From assembly GCF_007988945.1 (NCBI RefSeq), contig NZ_BJVC01000001.1:620001-684000 (forward strand): a DNA stretch of 64,000 nt, read 5' to 3'. Shown here piece by piece: positions 46,751 to 55,931 of this stretch. The position numbers and the translations under genes are program-made. The notes beneath the pieces are model-generated. The model was not told where the DNA came from and searched no databases. It saw only the letters and a list, made by a program, of their open reading frames with translations. This DNA comes from Swaminathania salitolerans. GTDB lineage: Bacteria; Pseudomonadota; Alphaproteobacteria; Acetobacterales; Acetobacteraceae. Each line of letters opens with the position of its first letter. Position 1 is the first letter of the stretch.

Positions 46751-48163
46751 ATGGCCGATAACAGTCTTCCTTCCGAAGCGCCGCCGCGCGGGCTGCATCT
46801 GCGTGCGCTCATACGGATTGCCGCGCCCCTGAGCTTCTCGCAGCTGAGCGAGATGGCGATGAACGTCACCGATACCGTTCTTCTGGGCGGGCTCGGCGCG
46901 ACGGCGCTTGCGGTGGGCGGCATGACCACCAATCTCTTTTTCTGCACCTTCATCACGTTTCAGGCCGCTCTTGGCGGGGCGAGCATCCTGATCGCCCGGG
47001 CGCGGGGGAGAGCCTATTCAGCCGGGCGCGATCTGGAGGATCTCTCGGGGATCGTGACCTCCGGCGTGGTTCTGGCGCTTCTCTTGTGTCTTCCGGTCCT
47101 CGCCATTCTCCTGCCTGTCGGTCCGCTCCTCTCCTTTTTCGACGAGCCGGCTTTTATCGTGAGTCAGGGAAGCCGGTTCATGCATCTGCTTCTCTGGGCG
47201 CTCGTGCCGAATCTCGTGATCATCGGGCTGCTTCGGATCGTCCTGCCTGCCTTCGGGGCCGAGCGGCTTCTGCTCTGGACCATGCCGGGCATGGCCGTGC
47301 TCAACGGGGTGCTGAATGCCAGCCTGATACACGGTCATTTCGGGCTGCCTGCGCTCGGGCTCTGGGGATCGGCCAGCGCGACCATCGTCACCGGATGGTC
47401 GGTGGCGCTCCTGCTTCTCGTCCTTGCGAAACGACAGGCGCATCTGCGTCCCCATCTGAGGCTGACGCGCCCCGATCCGGCGGCGATCCGTGAAATGCTC
47501 CGGCTGGGTCTGCCCATGATGGGGGCTACCGGGGCGGAGCTTCTCGCATTCCAGATGACCGGACTCCATGCAGGCGCGCTCGGGGCGGTGGCTTCGGCCT
47601 CGCATCAGATCGCACTCAGCGTCACGAGCACGGCGTTCATGATCAGTCTCGCCTTGTCCCAGGCCGTCAATATACGCGTTGCCTACTGGCTGGGTGCGGG
47701 GCGACCGGGCGCCGCGACACGCTCCGTTCTGGGCGCGATCCTGCTCGTATTGTGCTGGACCAGCTTTACCGCGTTCATTCTTCTCGCCTATCCCGAGCAG
47801 ATCGCGCGCCTTTATGTCGACCCCGCGAGCCACGATGCATCGGCCGTGATTCCGCTTGCGGCCACCCTGCTCAGGATCGCGGGACTCTTCCAGATTCTGG
47901 ACGGTGTGCAATGCGTGTGTTCGGGCGCGCTGCGCGGGTGTCACGATACGTTCATGCCGATGGTTTTCATGATCGCCACCTATGTGCCGGTCGCGATCTT
48001 CGGAGGGGACTGGCTGGCGTTTCATCGCGGTCTCGGTGCCGTGGGCCTCTGGGTCGGTCTGGCGAGCGGTCTCGGGCTTCTCTCGCTGATCCTGTCCGTA
48101 AGGCTGTTCCTGATCCTGCGTCGGGAAAACAGAAGTGCCGTGGCGGCGCCCGTCTTCGCCTGA
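46751..48163 (+). CDS. MATE-family multidrug/metabolite exporter
   Basis: 470 residues from ATG 46751; a GTG at 46733 is possible but adds 6 residues with no homology. It has twelve predicted membrane segments, with the characteristic LIRIAAPLSFSQLSEMAMNVTDTVLLGGLG at the first helices. AFMISLALSQAVNIRVAYWLGAGRPG is the second-half repeat, and FQILDGVQCVCSGALRGCHDT comes near residue 385. It uses a sodium or proton gradient to export cationic compounds. The divergent region with cysS is only 95 bp. Confidence 0.92.
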   Translation: MADNSLPSEAPPRGLHLRALIRIAAPLSFSQLSEMAMNVTDTVLLGGLGATALAVGGMTTNLFFCTFITFQAALGGASILIARARGRAYSAGRDLEDLSGIVTSGVVLALLLCLPVLAILLPVGPLLSFFDEPAFIVSQGSRFMHLLLWALVPNLVIIGLLRIVLPAFGAERLLLWTMPGMAVLNGVLNASLIHGHFGLPALGLWGSASATIVTGWSVALLLLVLAKRQAHLRPHLRLTRPDPAAIREMLRLGLPMMGATGAELLAFQMTGLHAGALGAVASASHQIALSVTSTAFMISLALSQAVNIRVAYWLGAGRPGAATRSVLGAILLVLCWTSFTAFILLAYPEQIARLYVDPASHDASAVIPLAATLLRIAGLFQILDGVQCVCSGALRGCHDTFMPMVFMIATYVPVAIFGGDWLAFHRGLGAVGLWVGLASGLGLLSLILSVRLFLILRRENRSAVAAPVFA

Positions 48164-48512
48164 CTGGCTTCATCCGGAGCGCTCCGGGCCACAGCGCTCC
48201 GGGCCATACCGCTCCGGTCCCTCCAGCGCCGGTCCCTTCAGCGCCGGTCCGGGCAGCGCCGGTCTTTGCAGCGCCTGTCTCTGCAGCTCTGGCGCACGTC
48301 TTTTCGATTGACAGGAGGCGGTGGCTTCTTTACGCACCGCCGCTATTGCCGGGAACGTGGACAGACCGGCCGCAATCGGACCGGGTTCTGCATCCCGAGA
48401 TTGCGGTCAGAGGTGTGCGCCCGTCTCTTCCAATCCGGGGAGAGGCCTACCGGCGCAACAAGAGGCCGTCGCGCAGCACTGGACAGCCCGAAATCGAAGC
48501 GAGTTCTTGCAG
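48164..48512. promoter_or_regulatory. Region between the MATE gene and rpsD
   Basis: Besides the 15-bp repeats in its first third, the rest contains the rpsD leader. A leader of about 200 bases is ample for the S4-type autoregulation known in other bacteria, but I could not recognise a specific S4-binding fold. No promoter hexamers stand out. Confidence 0.35.
48178..48295. repeat. Degenerate 15-bp tandem repeat upstream of rpsD
   Basis: About eight copies of a unit like AGCGCCGGTCCCTTC begin at 48178, 48193, 48208, 48225, 48240, 48255, 48270 and 48285. Spacing is 15 bp except one 17-bp step. The two first copies (AGCGCTCCGGGCCA plus C or T) are almost identical, and later ones drift. It lies in the 349-bp gap after the MATE gene. 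The period is a multiple of three, but no supported gene covers it. Confidence 0.75.
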
Positions 48513-49130
48513 ATGAGCAAGCGCCAAGAGAGCAAGTACAAAATCAACCGCCGTCTGGGCGTCAACCTGTGGGGCCGCGCCAAGTCGCCGGTCAACAAGC
48601 GGGAATACGGCCCCGGTCAGCACGGCCAGCGCCGCAAGCAGAAGCCTTCGGACTTCTCGATCCAGCTGATGGCGAAGCAGAAGCTGAAGGGCTATTACGG
48701 CAATATCAGCGAGAAGCAGTTCCGCAAGTATTACGATGAGGCCGTTCGTCGCAAGGGTGACACCTCGGAGAACCTGATCGATCTGCTCGAGCGTCGCCTC
48801 GATGCGGTGATCTACCGCCTCAAATTCGCGATCACGCCGTTCGCCGCCCGTCAGTTCGTCAGCCACGGTCACGTGACGGTCAACGGTCGCAAGGTGAACA
48901 TCCCGTCCTATCTCGTTCGCGATGGCGACGTGATCGAAGTGCGTGAGAAGTCGAAGCAGCTTGCCGTCGTTCTCGATGCAGCACAGTCCGCCGAGCGCGA
49001 CGTGCCGGAATATATCGAGGTCGATCATCGCCAGATGAAGGGCAAGTTCATCCGCACGCCGCGTCTTTCCGACGTGCCTTATCCCGTGCAGATGGAACCG
49101 AACCTCGTGGTCGAGTTCTACTCGCGCTAA
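48513..49130 (+). CDS. rpsD: 30S ribosomal protein S4
   Basis: 205 residues from ATG 48513. The N-terminal basic [21 protein letters not shown], the [19 protein letters not shown] region and the S4 RNA-binding domain ([32 protein letters not shown]) are all present. It is a primary 16S rRNA-binding protein nucleating the small subunit. Here rpsD stands alone, away from the alpha operon, as in many alphaproteobacteria. A terminator-like stem follows. Confidence 0.97.
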   Translation: MSKRQESKYKINRRLGVNLWGRAKSPVNKREYGPGQHGQRRKQKPSDFSIQLMAKQKLKGYYGNISEKQFRKYYDEAVRRKGDTSENLIDLLERRLDAVIYRLKFAITPFAARQFVSHGHVTVNGRKVNIPSYLVRDGDVIEVREKSKQLAVVLDAAQSAERDVPEYIEVDHRQMKGKFIRTPRLSDVPYPVQMEPNLVVEFYSR

Positions 49131-49160
49131 ACGCCGGTTCCCAACCGGGTGTTTCTGGCC

Positions 49161-49200
49161 AATGCCGGATCGGGTCGCCCCGGTCCGGCATTTGTCGTTT
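49161..49200 (+). terminator. Terminator-like hairpin after rpsD
   Basis: AATGCCGGA (49161-49169) pairs with TCCGGCATT (49184-49192); inside, CGGG and CCCC-type bases extend the fold. The downstream TGTCGTTTCC is moderately T-rich. Confidence 0.6.
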
Positions 49201-49234
49201 CCGGTCCCAAACTGTTTTCTGAAGGGTATTCCCG

Positions 49235-50797
49235 ATGTCCGAAGCCGCGTCCGCTTCCGTTTCCGCCACCGGTCTTTCTGGCGAGATACGCCGACGCCGG
49301 ACTTTCGCCATCATCTCCCATCCGGATGCGGGAAAGACCACCCTGACCGAGCGCATCCTGCGAGCGGGCGGTGCCATTCAGCTCGCCGGAAACGTGCGTG
49401 CGAAAGGGGAGCGGCGCCGGACGAAATCCGACTGGATGGGAATCGAGCGCGATCGCGGCATTTCCGTCGTGACCTCGGTCATGACGTTCGAATATGGCGG
49501 CTGCGTTTTCAATCTGCTCGATACGCCCGGCCATGAGGACTTCTCGGAAGACACCTATCGCACGCTGACCGCCGTGGATTGCGCCGTGATGGTGATCGAT
49601 GCGGCGAAAGGAATCGAGGACCGGACACGGAAGCTCTTCGAGATCTGCAGGCTGCGCGATATCCCGATCGTGACCTTCATCAACAAGATGGATCGCGAGG
49701 CGCAGGACTGTTTCGGTCTTCTCGACGAGATCGCCTCGACTTTGGCGCTCGATACCGCGCCTGCCACCTGGCCCATCGGGCGCGCCGCCCATTTTGCCGG
49801 AACCTACGACCTGCGTACGCGTGAGATCCGTGGGGAGGCTGCCGCCTTCCCGCAATCCGAGCCGCGGATGATCGCCCTCTCGGAGGATCTCGAGCTGGTG
49901 GAAGCCGCTCTTCCGCAATTCGATCGCGATTCCTTCGATGCAGGCCATCTCACTCCTGTGTTTTTCGGAAGCGCCATGAAGGAAATCGGCGTGACCGATC
50001 TTCTGGATGCGCTGGTTGCCTATGGCCCGGCACCCCGTGCCCAGCCGAGCGAGCATCGCGAAGTCCGTGCCGAGGAAGAGCAGGTCACGGCGCTGATTTT
50101 CAAGATCCAGGCCAATATGGACCCGAATCACCGCGACCGCATGGCTTTCGCCCGGATCTGCTCCGGGCGTCTGACCCGAGGCATGCGCCTCAAGCATGTG
50201 CGCACAGGCAAGCAGTTTGCGCTTCACACGCCGCAGTTCTTCTTTGCGCGAGACCGGCAGCTCGCTGAGGAAGCCTTTGCGGGCGATGTTGTCGGGCTGC
50301 CCAATCACGGGACATTGCGCATCGGAGATACGCTTTCCGAACAGGAGGAACTCCGCTTTACGGGTGTGCCGCATTTCGCTCCTGAAATCCTGCGGCGCGT
50401 CCGGCTCGACGATGCCATGAAGGCGAAAAAACTGCGTCAGGCGCTCGTCGAGCTCGCGGAAGAGGGGGTCGTGCAGCTCTTTCGGCCCCAGGACGGTCTG
50501 TCGCCGATTGTCGGCGTCGTGGGGACGCTTCAGCTCGACGTGCTTCAGTCCCGCCTGAAGGGAGAATACGGCGTTGCGATCGGGTTCGAGTCCACGCCGT
50601 TCACCATTGCGCGCTGGGTCACGGGTGAGCGCACGCGGGTCGAGACGTTCTCGCTCGCCAACCGGTCGGCGATGGCGGACGATCTGGATGGCGATCCGGT
50701 GTTTCTCGCAAGCTCTGCTTTCATGATGCGTCGCATGGTGGAGATGAATCCGGAACTCGGGTTCCACGACATCAAGCAGATCGGTCTGAGCAACTGA
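49235..50797 (+). CDS. prfC: Peptide chain release factor 3
   Basis: RF3 is the GTPase that removes RF1/RF2 from the ribosome after termination. The 520-residue product has G1 AIISHPDAGKTTLTE near residue 26, the switch region GIERDRGISVVTSVMTFE, G3 LLDTPGHEDFSED near 90, and G4 FINKMDREAQDC near 148. Domain II and III features follow, including GFESTPFTIARWVTGE near the end. The length is standard. It follows rpsD after the hairpin and is probably transcribed separately. Confidence 0.95.
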   Translation: MSEAASASVSATGLSGEIRRRRTFAIISHPDAGKTTLTERILRAGGAIQLAGNVRAKGERRRTKSDWMGIERDRGISVVTSVMTFEYGGCVFNLLDTPGHEDFSEDTYRTLTAVDCAVMVIDAAKGIEDRTRKLFEICRLRDIPIVTFINKMDREAQDCFGLLDEIASTLALDTAPATWPIGRAAHFAGTYDLRTREIRGEAAAFPQSEPRMIALSEDLELVEAALPQFDRDSFDAGHLTPVFFGSAMKEIGVTDLLDALVAYGPAPRAQPSEHREVRAEEEQVTALIFKIQANMDPNHRDRMAFARICSGRLTRGMRLKHVRTGKQFALHTPQFFFARDRQLAEEAFAGDVVGLPNHGTLRIGDTLSEQEELRFTGVPHFAPEILRRVRLDDAMKAKKLRQALVELAEEGVVQLFRPQDGLSPIVGVVGTLQLDVLQSRLKGEYGVAIGFESTPFTIARWVTGERTRVETFSLANRSAMADDLDGDPVFLASSAFMMRRMVEMNPELGFHDIKQIGLSN

Positions 50798-50929
50798 ATG
50801 ACACCACACGGACGGCTCATGCGGCAGTAGGCGCGTCTCGTGGGGCAGGGATCGTTCGAAAGCTACGCTTCCCTGTCAGATACCCGACAAGAAAGTGGCC
50901 GCCCGGAAGGGCATGGAAGAGCGGTCTTT

Positions 50930-50966
50930 CCCGGGAGCGATCCCGGAACAGGGATCGTTTCCCGGG
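50930..50966. terminator. Large imperfect hairpin between prfC and the small membrane protein gene
   Basis: CCCGGGA and CGATCCC (50930-50944) pair with GGGATCG and TCCCGGG (50951-50966), with a 6-nt loop and a small internal bulge. It sits between convergent ends and may terminate both, though neither direction has a T-run. Confidence 0.5.
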
Positions 50967-50979
50967 GAGGGGTTGCGAC

Positions 50980-51123
50980 TTACATCATCGCGAGAGTTGC
51001 AATCGCGAGTGTTGCAAAGCTCACGCCGGTGGCGGCAAGGGTGAGATAGAAGCTTCCCGTACGAGCCGTCAGGGAAGAGTTGCGCAGCGCTGGCATATCG
51101 CCCGCGTGATAGACCTGTGCCAT
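50980..51123 (-). CDS. Putative 47-residue membrane protein
   Basis: A minus-strand frame from ATG 51121-51123 to TAA 50980-50982 encodes 47 residues. A polar N terminus (MAQVYHAGDMPALRNSSLTA) is followed by a hydrophobic segment, LTLAATGVSFATLAIATLAMM, that could span the membrane. AGGAC lies about 10 bases upstream of the start. A hairpin follows its stop. Nothing else occupies this 531-bp gap. It could be a genuine small membrane protein; chance cannot be excluded because the frame is short, and no family is recognised. Confidence 0.5.
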   Translation of the reverse strand: MAQVYHAGDMPALRNSSLTARTGSFYLTLAATGVSFATLAIATLAMM

Positions 51124-51247
51124 CGTAGAACTTGTCCTGCTGAAAAAATCTGAACTCAGGTCTTCTCAATACGGCATGTCGCCGCCGCGGAGCTGGGCGT
51201 AAAGCGAATGGCTGCCACGCGTGGAAACGCGCAGGAAAACACGCATG

Positions 51248-51284
51248 AAAAAAGGCCCGTGGCGAAACCGCCAGGGCCTTTTTT
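51248..51284. terminator. Bidirectional intrinsic terminator downstream of ompA-like gene
   Basis: AAAAAAGGCCC and GGGCCTTTTTT (11 bp) enclose an inner TGGCG/CGCCA stem with an AAAC loop. Each strand ends in a T-run. It lies 45 bases past the minus-strand OmpA-family stop. Confidence 0.93.
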
Positions 51285-51328
51285 CTTGCGACAGGGGAGA
51301 GGGTTGCCCCTCTCCCGGTCGGTCGAGA

Positions 51329-52468
51329 TTATCGCAGGATGATTTCGACGCGACGGTTCTGCGGCTCGCGGGTGTTCGGACCCGTCGGGACCAGCGGGTG
51401 CTGTTCGCCATAGCCGTGGATGTCGATCGCAGCGGCGGGGACGCCGTCACGGATCAGCTCAGCCTTGACGGACTGTGCACGACGGATCGACAGACCCATG
51501 TTGTACTTCTGACCACGCGGGCCCGGATGGGCTGCGGAGTTGTCCGTGTAGCCGTTGACTTCAATGCGCGTCGTCTGGACGTGCGTGGAAGCCTGGGCTG
51601 CCTGGGCGACGATCTCACGAGCGCGGCCGGTCAGGTTGGACTTGTCCCAGTCGAAGAACACCAGATAGGTGCGTGCCGGGGTCGGTGCGGGCGGCACGAC
51701 AACCGGAGCCGGCGGCGGCGGCGGCGGCGCGGTGTCGAACGCGTAGCGCAGACCCAGGATGAACTGGTGGTTGAAGCGGTGATCGAAATTCACGTTACCC
51801 TTGTGAATGCCGGACGAGTTCCAGGTCGTGGAGCGGTAGGCGCCGTTCTGGAAGGTCTGGCCGATCATGCGGTATTCGGTCGTGAGCGCGAGGCCCGGGA
51901 CGCCCGGAATATCGTATGCCGCACCGACGATGCCCTGATAGGCGAAGCCGCCATTCGTGCCACCGACGCGGTTGGTCACGCCATTGGTGTAGGCCGTGGT
52001 GATCGGGTTGTAGTGCTGCCACAGATAGCCTGCACCGACACCGACGAACGGCGTGATCGGCAGGTTGATGCCGAACTGGGCCAGATCGATGTCATACAGA
52101 ACGTTGACGAAGCCGCCATAGGACTGGTCGGAGCCGCTCGTCGAGCCGTTCGCGAAGGTCGGACGACGGTGGTTGATCTGGGAGTAGTTGTAAACACCCT
52201 CGACTTCAGCGCGCAGGCCGTTGCCGAAGCCCCAGCCGAACGAACCGAAGCCCGTGAAGCCGTCCTTGTGGCGGAAGCGCGACTTGCTGCCGGAAGCAAC
52301 AGTGCCACCATCGGCCATCGTGGTCGGGGCAAAGTTCGCGTGCTGGCTCTGAACCAGATTGTAGCCACCGCCGATATTGACATACGGGCCGGTGATGGTG
52401 CTCGCCATTGCGATCGTCGGGGCGGCTGCCATCGACGTCATGGCCAGAAGTGCCGTGCGGAGACGCAT
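51329..52468 (-). CDS. OmpA-family outer membrane protein
   Basis: 379 residues from ATG 52466-52468, favoured because GAGG lies 9-12 bases before it and it starts at the signal peptide (MRLRTALLAMTSMAAAPTIA, cleavage near AMA-ST). The N-terminal half (about 25-250) is an eight-stranded-barrel-like region with alternating aromatic strands (GPYVNIGGGYNLVQSQ, GGFVNVLYDIDLAQFG, FNHQFILGLRYAF). A Pro-rich linker (PPPPPPAPVVVPPAP) is followed by an OmpA C-terminal domain: YLVFFDWDKSNLTGRAREIV, VNGYTDNSA and IRRAQSVKAELIRDGV, which binds peptidoglycan. It is probably a major surface protein. An in-frame ATG 15 bases earlier is a weaker alternative. Confidence 0.92.
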   Translation of the reverse strand: MRLRTALLAMTSMAAAPTIAMASTITGPYVNIGGGYNLVQSQHANFAPTTMADGGTVASGSKSRFRHKDGFTGFGSFGWGFGNGLRAEVEGVYNYSQINHRRPTFANGSTSGSDQSYGGFVNVLYDIDLAQFGINLPITPFVGVGAGYLWQHYNPITTAYTNGVTNRVGGTNGGFAYQGIVGAAYDIPGVPGLALTTEYRMIGQTFQNGAYRSTTWNSSGIHKGNVNFDHRFNHQFILGLRYAFDTAPPPPPPAPVVVPPAPTPARTYLVFFDWDKSNLTGRAREIVAQAAQASTHVQTTRIEVNGYTDNSAAHPGPRGQKYNMGLSIRRAQSVKAELIRDGVPAAAIDIHGYGEQHPLVPTGPNTREPQNRRVEIILR

Positions 52469-52791
52469 AAGTTTCGTCCTCATTAATTCATCCATTCGAG
52501 CCTGCCGAACCCCTCCCGGAGGAGTGAAGCAACAACAGGCCCAGCGCGATGCATAAGTGCGTATAGAGCCGTCGGTTCCGGTTCAGGAAGTGAGTTCCCT
52601 AGGTATTTGACGATTGGACGAATTAACCGTGTCCAAACTGCAACAGTTCATTCCGGCCCATTAACTAATTCTCATGCAACGCGCTCATTTAGAGCGATTT
52701 TTCGTATGTTGTATCATCAAGGGATCGTGAGGATCCGGGCGAATCCCTTTGCGGATTTTTCCGGGCGCTCTACCGAATCGTCACGATATAA
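52469..52791. promoter_or_regulatory. Intergenic region upstream of the OmpA-family gene
   Basis: This 323-bp gap carries the OmpA-family promoter on the minus strand. It is AT-richer than its surroundings (for example around 52660-52720) and contains a small CGCTC / GAGCG repeat followed by ATTTTT. No gene is visible. No promoter was assigned with confidence. Confidence 0.35.
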
Positions 52792-54489
52792 TCACGCTTC
52801 GCACCCGGCGCGGCGCAGCACCTCCGTCACCCGGTCCATATCGACGTCATTGCTCGTGAAGGCGGCACCGATATCCCGGAGAAGGACGAAGGAGAGCCGT
52901 CCGTCCTGCATTTTCTTGTCACGTGCCATGTAACCGATCAGTTCCCTCGCGCTGAGAGGGGCGTCGAACCAGTCGAGCCCGGCCGGCATGCCAAGCATGC
53001 GCAGATGACGATCGATCCGGTCGCCGAGCTCCTGTCGCGCATGGCCGAGCGCGACGGAAAGGGAGGCCGCAAGGCCCAGGCCGATGGAGACAGCCTCGCC
53101 ATGCAGCAGGCGTCCGTCATAGTTGAAATGCGCCTCGAGCGCGTGGGCGAAGGAGTGGCCGAGATTGAGCAGGGCGCGCCCGTCCCGGGCGGCGGTCTCG
53201 CGCTCGTCTTCCATGACGACCCGCGCCTTGAAGGCACAGGCCCGGCGCACGGCTTCCGTGAGTGCCGCGGGGTCGCCATCCAGAACGCGGGCACCATTGG
53301 CCTCGCACCAGGAGAACAGCTCGGGATCGGCGATCAGCCCGGCTTTCACGATCTCCGCATAGCCTGCGACGCGCTGTCTGCGTGGAAGTGTCGCGAGTGC
53401 ATCGCCATCGGCGAGCACGATGCGGGGCTGATAGAAGGCGCCCACGAGGTTTTTTCCGCTCGAGGCATTCAGCCCCGTCTTTCCACCGACAGAGCTGTCC
53501 ACCTGCGAGAGCAGGGTGGTGGGGATCTGCACGAACGGAACCCCACGGAGCAGGCTCGACGCCACGAATCCGGAAAGATCGCCGACGACGCCTCCGCCGA
53601 GGCCGATCACGGTCGTCTTGCGTTCCATGCCGTGGGCGAGAATGTCATCGACGAGACGGGCATAACGCGAGAGTGATTTCGAACCTTCCCCGACGGGGAC
53701 GACGAAGGCGCGCGCATCGATTCCCGTTTCCTCTAGGGATGCCATGAAGCGTGGGAGATGAAGGGCGGCGACGGTTTCATCCGTAATCACCACGGCGCGT
53801 TTCTGGGGCAGGATCGGGGCCAGCCAGGCGCCGGCCCGTTCGATCAGCCCGGCGCCGATCACCACGTCGTAGCGATGATGATCGAGGGTGACGGGTACCG
53901 TCACCGGGTGGGCATAGGAGTCCAGGGCATCGATGATGCGCTGGGTTCCGTGTTCGATGCTGTCGTCTCCGCAATCCACGATGATATCGGCCTCCGCATA
54001 GAGTGGATGACGTTGCGCCTGAAGCGCAGCGAGGGTGGTCTCGAGATTGCCCGCCTCGAGCAGCGGTCGACCCGCGCGTCCCGAGACGCGGCGGATCAGG
54101 ACGGGCAGGGGGCAGCGCAGCCAGACGGAGCGCGCCCGGCTGCGTACGAGCGCACGCGTCTGCGGGTCCATGAAGGCGCCCCCGCCGGTGGCGAGGATCT
54201 TGGGCCCTCCCTGGAGGAGGCGGTGGATGACACGGCGCTCGCCGTCGCGGAAAGCCGGTTCGCCATGGCGGGCGAATATCTCGGAAATCGTGCATCCCGC
54301 AGCGCGCTCGATTTCGTGATCCGCATCGACGAAATCGAGTCCGAGACGGGCGGCGAGACGGCGACCGATGGTCGTTTTCCCCGCGCCCATCAGGCCGACG
54401 AGCACGATGATTCCATTCGGGGCGATTCCACTCGGAGCGGAAGAGATGGCGGCGACCGATCCCGGCAGGGGATCAGGCAAATCGGACAT
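52792..54489 (-). CDS. aroKB: Bifunctional shikimate kinase / 3-dehydroquinate synthase
   Basis: A 565-residue fusion of two non-consecutive steps of aromatic amino acid synthesis. The kinase part (about 24-195) has Walker A GLMGAGKTT (32-40), the shikimate-binding DxD in FVDADHEIE, and ATGGGAFMD. The synthase part (about 205-565) has NAD- and metal-binding VIGLGGGVVGDLSGFVASS near 300, PTTLLSQVDSSVGGKTGLN, and NLGHSFAHALEAHFNYDGRLLHGEAVSIG, where the zinc histidines lie. The AroK-AroB order is an established fused form in several alphaproteobacteria. It begins 209 bp from the divergent small membrane protein gene. Confidence 0.95.
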   Translation of the reverse strand: MSDLPDPLPGSVAAISSAPSGIAPNGIIVLVGLMGAGKTTIGRRLAARLGLDFVDADHEIERAAGCTISEIFARHGEPAFRDGERRVIHRLLQGGPKILATGGGAFMDPQTRALVRSRARSVWLRCPLPVLIRRVSGRAGRPLLEAGNLETTLAALQAQRHPLYAEADIIVDCGDDSIEHGTQRIIDALDSYAHPVTVPVTLDHHRYDVVIGAGLIERAGAWLAPILPQKRAVVITDETVAALHLPRFMASLEETGIDARAFVVPVGEGSKSLSRYARLVDDILAHGMERKTTVIGLGGGVVGDLSGFVASSLLRGVPFVQIPTTLLSQVDSSVGGKTGLNASSGKNLVGAFYQPRIVLADGDALATLPRRQRVAGYAEIVKAGLIADPELFSWCEANGARVLDGDPAALTEAVRRACAFKARVVMEDERETAARDGRALLNLGHSFAHALEAHFNYDGRLLHGEAVSIGLGLAASLSVALGHARQELGDRIDRHLRMLGMPAGLDWFDAPLSARELIGYMARDKKMQDGRLSFVLLRDIGAAFTSNDVDMDRVTEVLRRAGCEA

Positions 54490-54698
54490 GGTTCGGTTTC
54501 AGTCGGTCAGGATGGTGGCGTGATCACAGTTGGGCGTGACAATCCGGCAAGGCTAACATACAGGACAACGACCTGCCACCGATCAGGTCGCGGCCGATCT
54601 GCTGCCCCTGTTCCAATGCGCCCGTCACACTCCGCCCGTTCTGGTCCGCCCGTTCCACTGGGCGCTCTCCAGATCGGTGTTCACAACTAGGAGCCTGC

Positions 54699-54935
54699 AT
54701 GTCCAATCTGAGTTTTCCGCGGATTGCCGTTGCCCTCGTCCTTCTGCTCGCGCTCGGGCTCGGTGGCGCGTTTCTGAAGCTTGGCATGAATCCGCCGCTT
54801 CCTGTCCAGACCGTGGTTCACAAGGATCTGCCGGGGGCCCGGTTCGCGCTGAGCGAGTCACGGCAGGGCGGCGCGAGCCTGCCGGCCATGCCGGAGCCGA
54901 AGGCTGCGCCGATGCTGCAACAGCAGCAGCACTGA
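54699..54935 (+). CDS. Small single-pass membrane protein of unknown function
   Basis: 78 residues with a membrane helix near the N terminus (FPRIAVALVLLLALGLGGAF), followed by a polar, Pro/Gln-rich C terminus ending in QQQQH. AACTAGGAG lies upstream of the ATG at 54699. It ends 2 bases before the recombinase start, implying coupling with it. The aroKB-xerD neighbourhood often carries a short hypothetical gene here; the function is unknown. Confidence 0.65.
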   Translation: MSNLSFPRIAVALVLLLALGLGGAFLKLGMNPPLPVQTVVHKDLPGARFALSESRQGGASLPAMPEPKAAPMLQQQQH

Positions 54936-54937
54936 TC

Positions 54938-55873
54938 GTGAAGCCGGGAGAGTCTTTGCCCCCTGCGGCGGAGGCTTTTCTCGAGATGCTGGCGGCGGAG
55001 CGGAACGCAGCACCCAGAACCCGCGCCGCCTATGCGGCCGATCTCGCGGATTTCGTGCGGTTCATCCGTCGCCCCGGACCCCGGCCGGGATCCGCTCCGA
55101 CATTGCTCGAGATCGATGCCGGATATGTCACCGCCTATGGCGCTGAGCAGGCGAGAAGGCGACTTTCCGCCCGGACTGCTGCACGACGCCTGTCCTGCCT
55201 GCGGCAATTCTACGGTTTTGCCCTGAGAGAGGGGTGGTGCCGCAGCGATCCTACCGAGAGCATACAGATGCCGCGTCTTGCCGCGTCTCTGCCCCGTCTT
55301 CTCTCCGAGGCGCAGGTCGCGGCGCTGATCGAGGATGGATGCCGCGGTTATGAGGACGAGCGGCGCGCGCTGGTCTGTCGCGCGGCGCTCGAGCTTCTCT
55401 ACACCACCGGCTTGCGTATCTCCGAGTTGCTTGCCTTGCCGGTGGCCCTGTTCCGCCGCGATACGCCGATGGTCATGGTGCGCGGCAAGGGGGGGCGCGA
55501 GCGTCTCGTGCCGATATCGTCCGGCGCGCGGTCTGCGGCTCTCGCCCTCATCGACCACGATCGCGATCTCGAGACGCCCTGGCTCTTCCCCGGGCGTAAT
55601 CCGATCCGTCCCCTGACCCGTCAGGGATTCGACAAGATCCTCGCTCAGGCCGCACTGCATGCCGGGATCGATCCCGCTCTCGTCTCTCCCCATGTGCTTC
55701 GTCACAGTTTTGCGACGCATCTGCTCGAACGCGGTGCCGATCTGCGCGCGCTCCAGACGCTGCTCGGTCATGCCGACATCGCGACGACACAGATCTATAC
55801 CCATGTGATGCAGGCGCGCCTCAGGCAGGTTCTCGAAACGCATCACCCGCTCTCGCAGAACGCTACGGGCTGA
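54938..55873 (+). CDS. xerD: Tyrosine site-specific recombinase, XerD-like
   Basis: XerC/D recombinases resolve chromosome dimers at dif. The product is 311 residues from GTG 54938, placed 2 bases after the previous stop; earlier in-frame starts run back through the small gene. It has an N-terminal SAM-like domain (about 10-95) with TRAAYAADLADFVRFI. The catalytic domain shows LLYTTGLRISELLAL with the first Arg near 170, then HVLRHSFATHLLERGADLRALQTLLGHADIATTQIYTHV with the H-x-x-R, His and nucleophile Tyr. XerD is preferred over XerC because of the accA and aroKB neighbours, as seen in related genomes; the two are hard to separate by sequence alone. Confidence 0.88.
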   Translation: MKPGESLPPAAEAFLEMLAAERNAAPRTRAAYAADLADFVRFIRRPGPRPGSAPTLLEIDAGYVTAYGAEQARRRLSARTAARRLSCLRQFYGFALREGWCRSDPTESIQMPRLAASLPRLLSEAQVAALIEDGCRGYEDERRALVCRAALELLYTTGLRISELLALPVALFRRDTPMVMVRGKGGRERLVPISSGARSAALALIDHDRDLETPWLFPGRNPIRPLTRQGFDKILAQAALHAGIDPALVSPHVLRHSFATHLLERGADLRALQTLLGHADIATTQIYTHVMQARLRQVLETHHPLSQNATG

Positions 55874-55931
55874 ACGCAACGGTCAACGCAACGGATTGTT
55901 GAAAGCCGGTGAGGCGTGCTATCGGCGGGTC

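Noticed and set aside
47752-48516. A plus-strand gene running from within the MATE gene through the 15-bp repeats
   Set aside because: The first two thirds are in a different frame of a certain gene; only the pentapeptide-like repeat is noteworthy, and no start or ribosome-binding site supports it.
50583-50593. GGTTCGAGTCC resembling a tRNA T-arm
   Set aside because: It is within prfC coding sequence and no acceptor or anticodon arms can be drawn around it.
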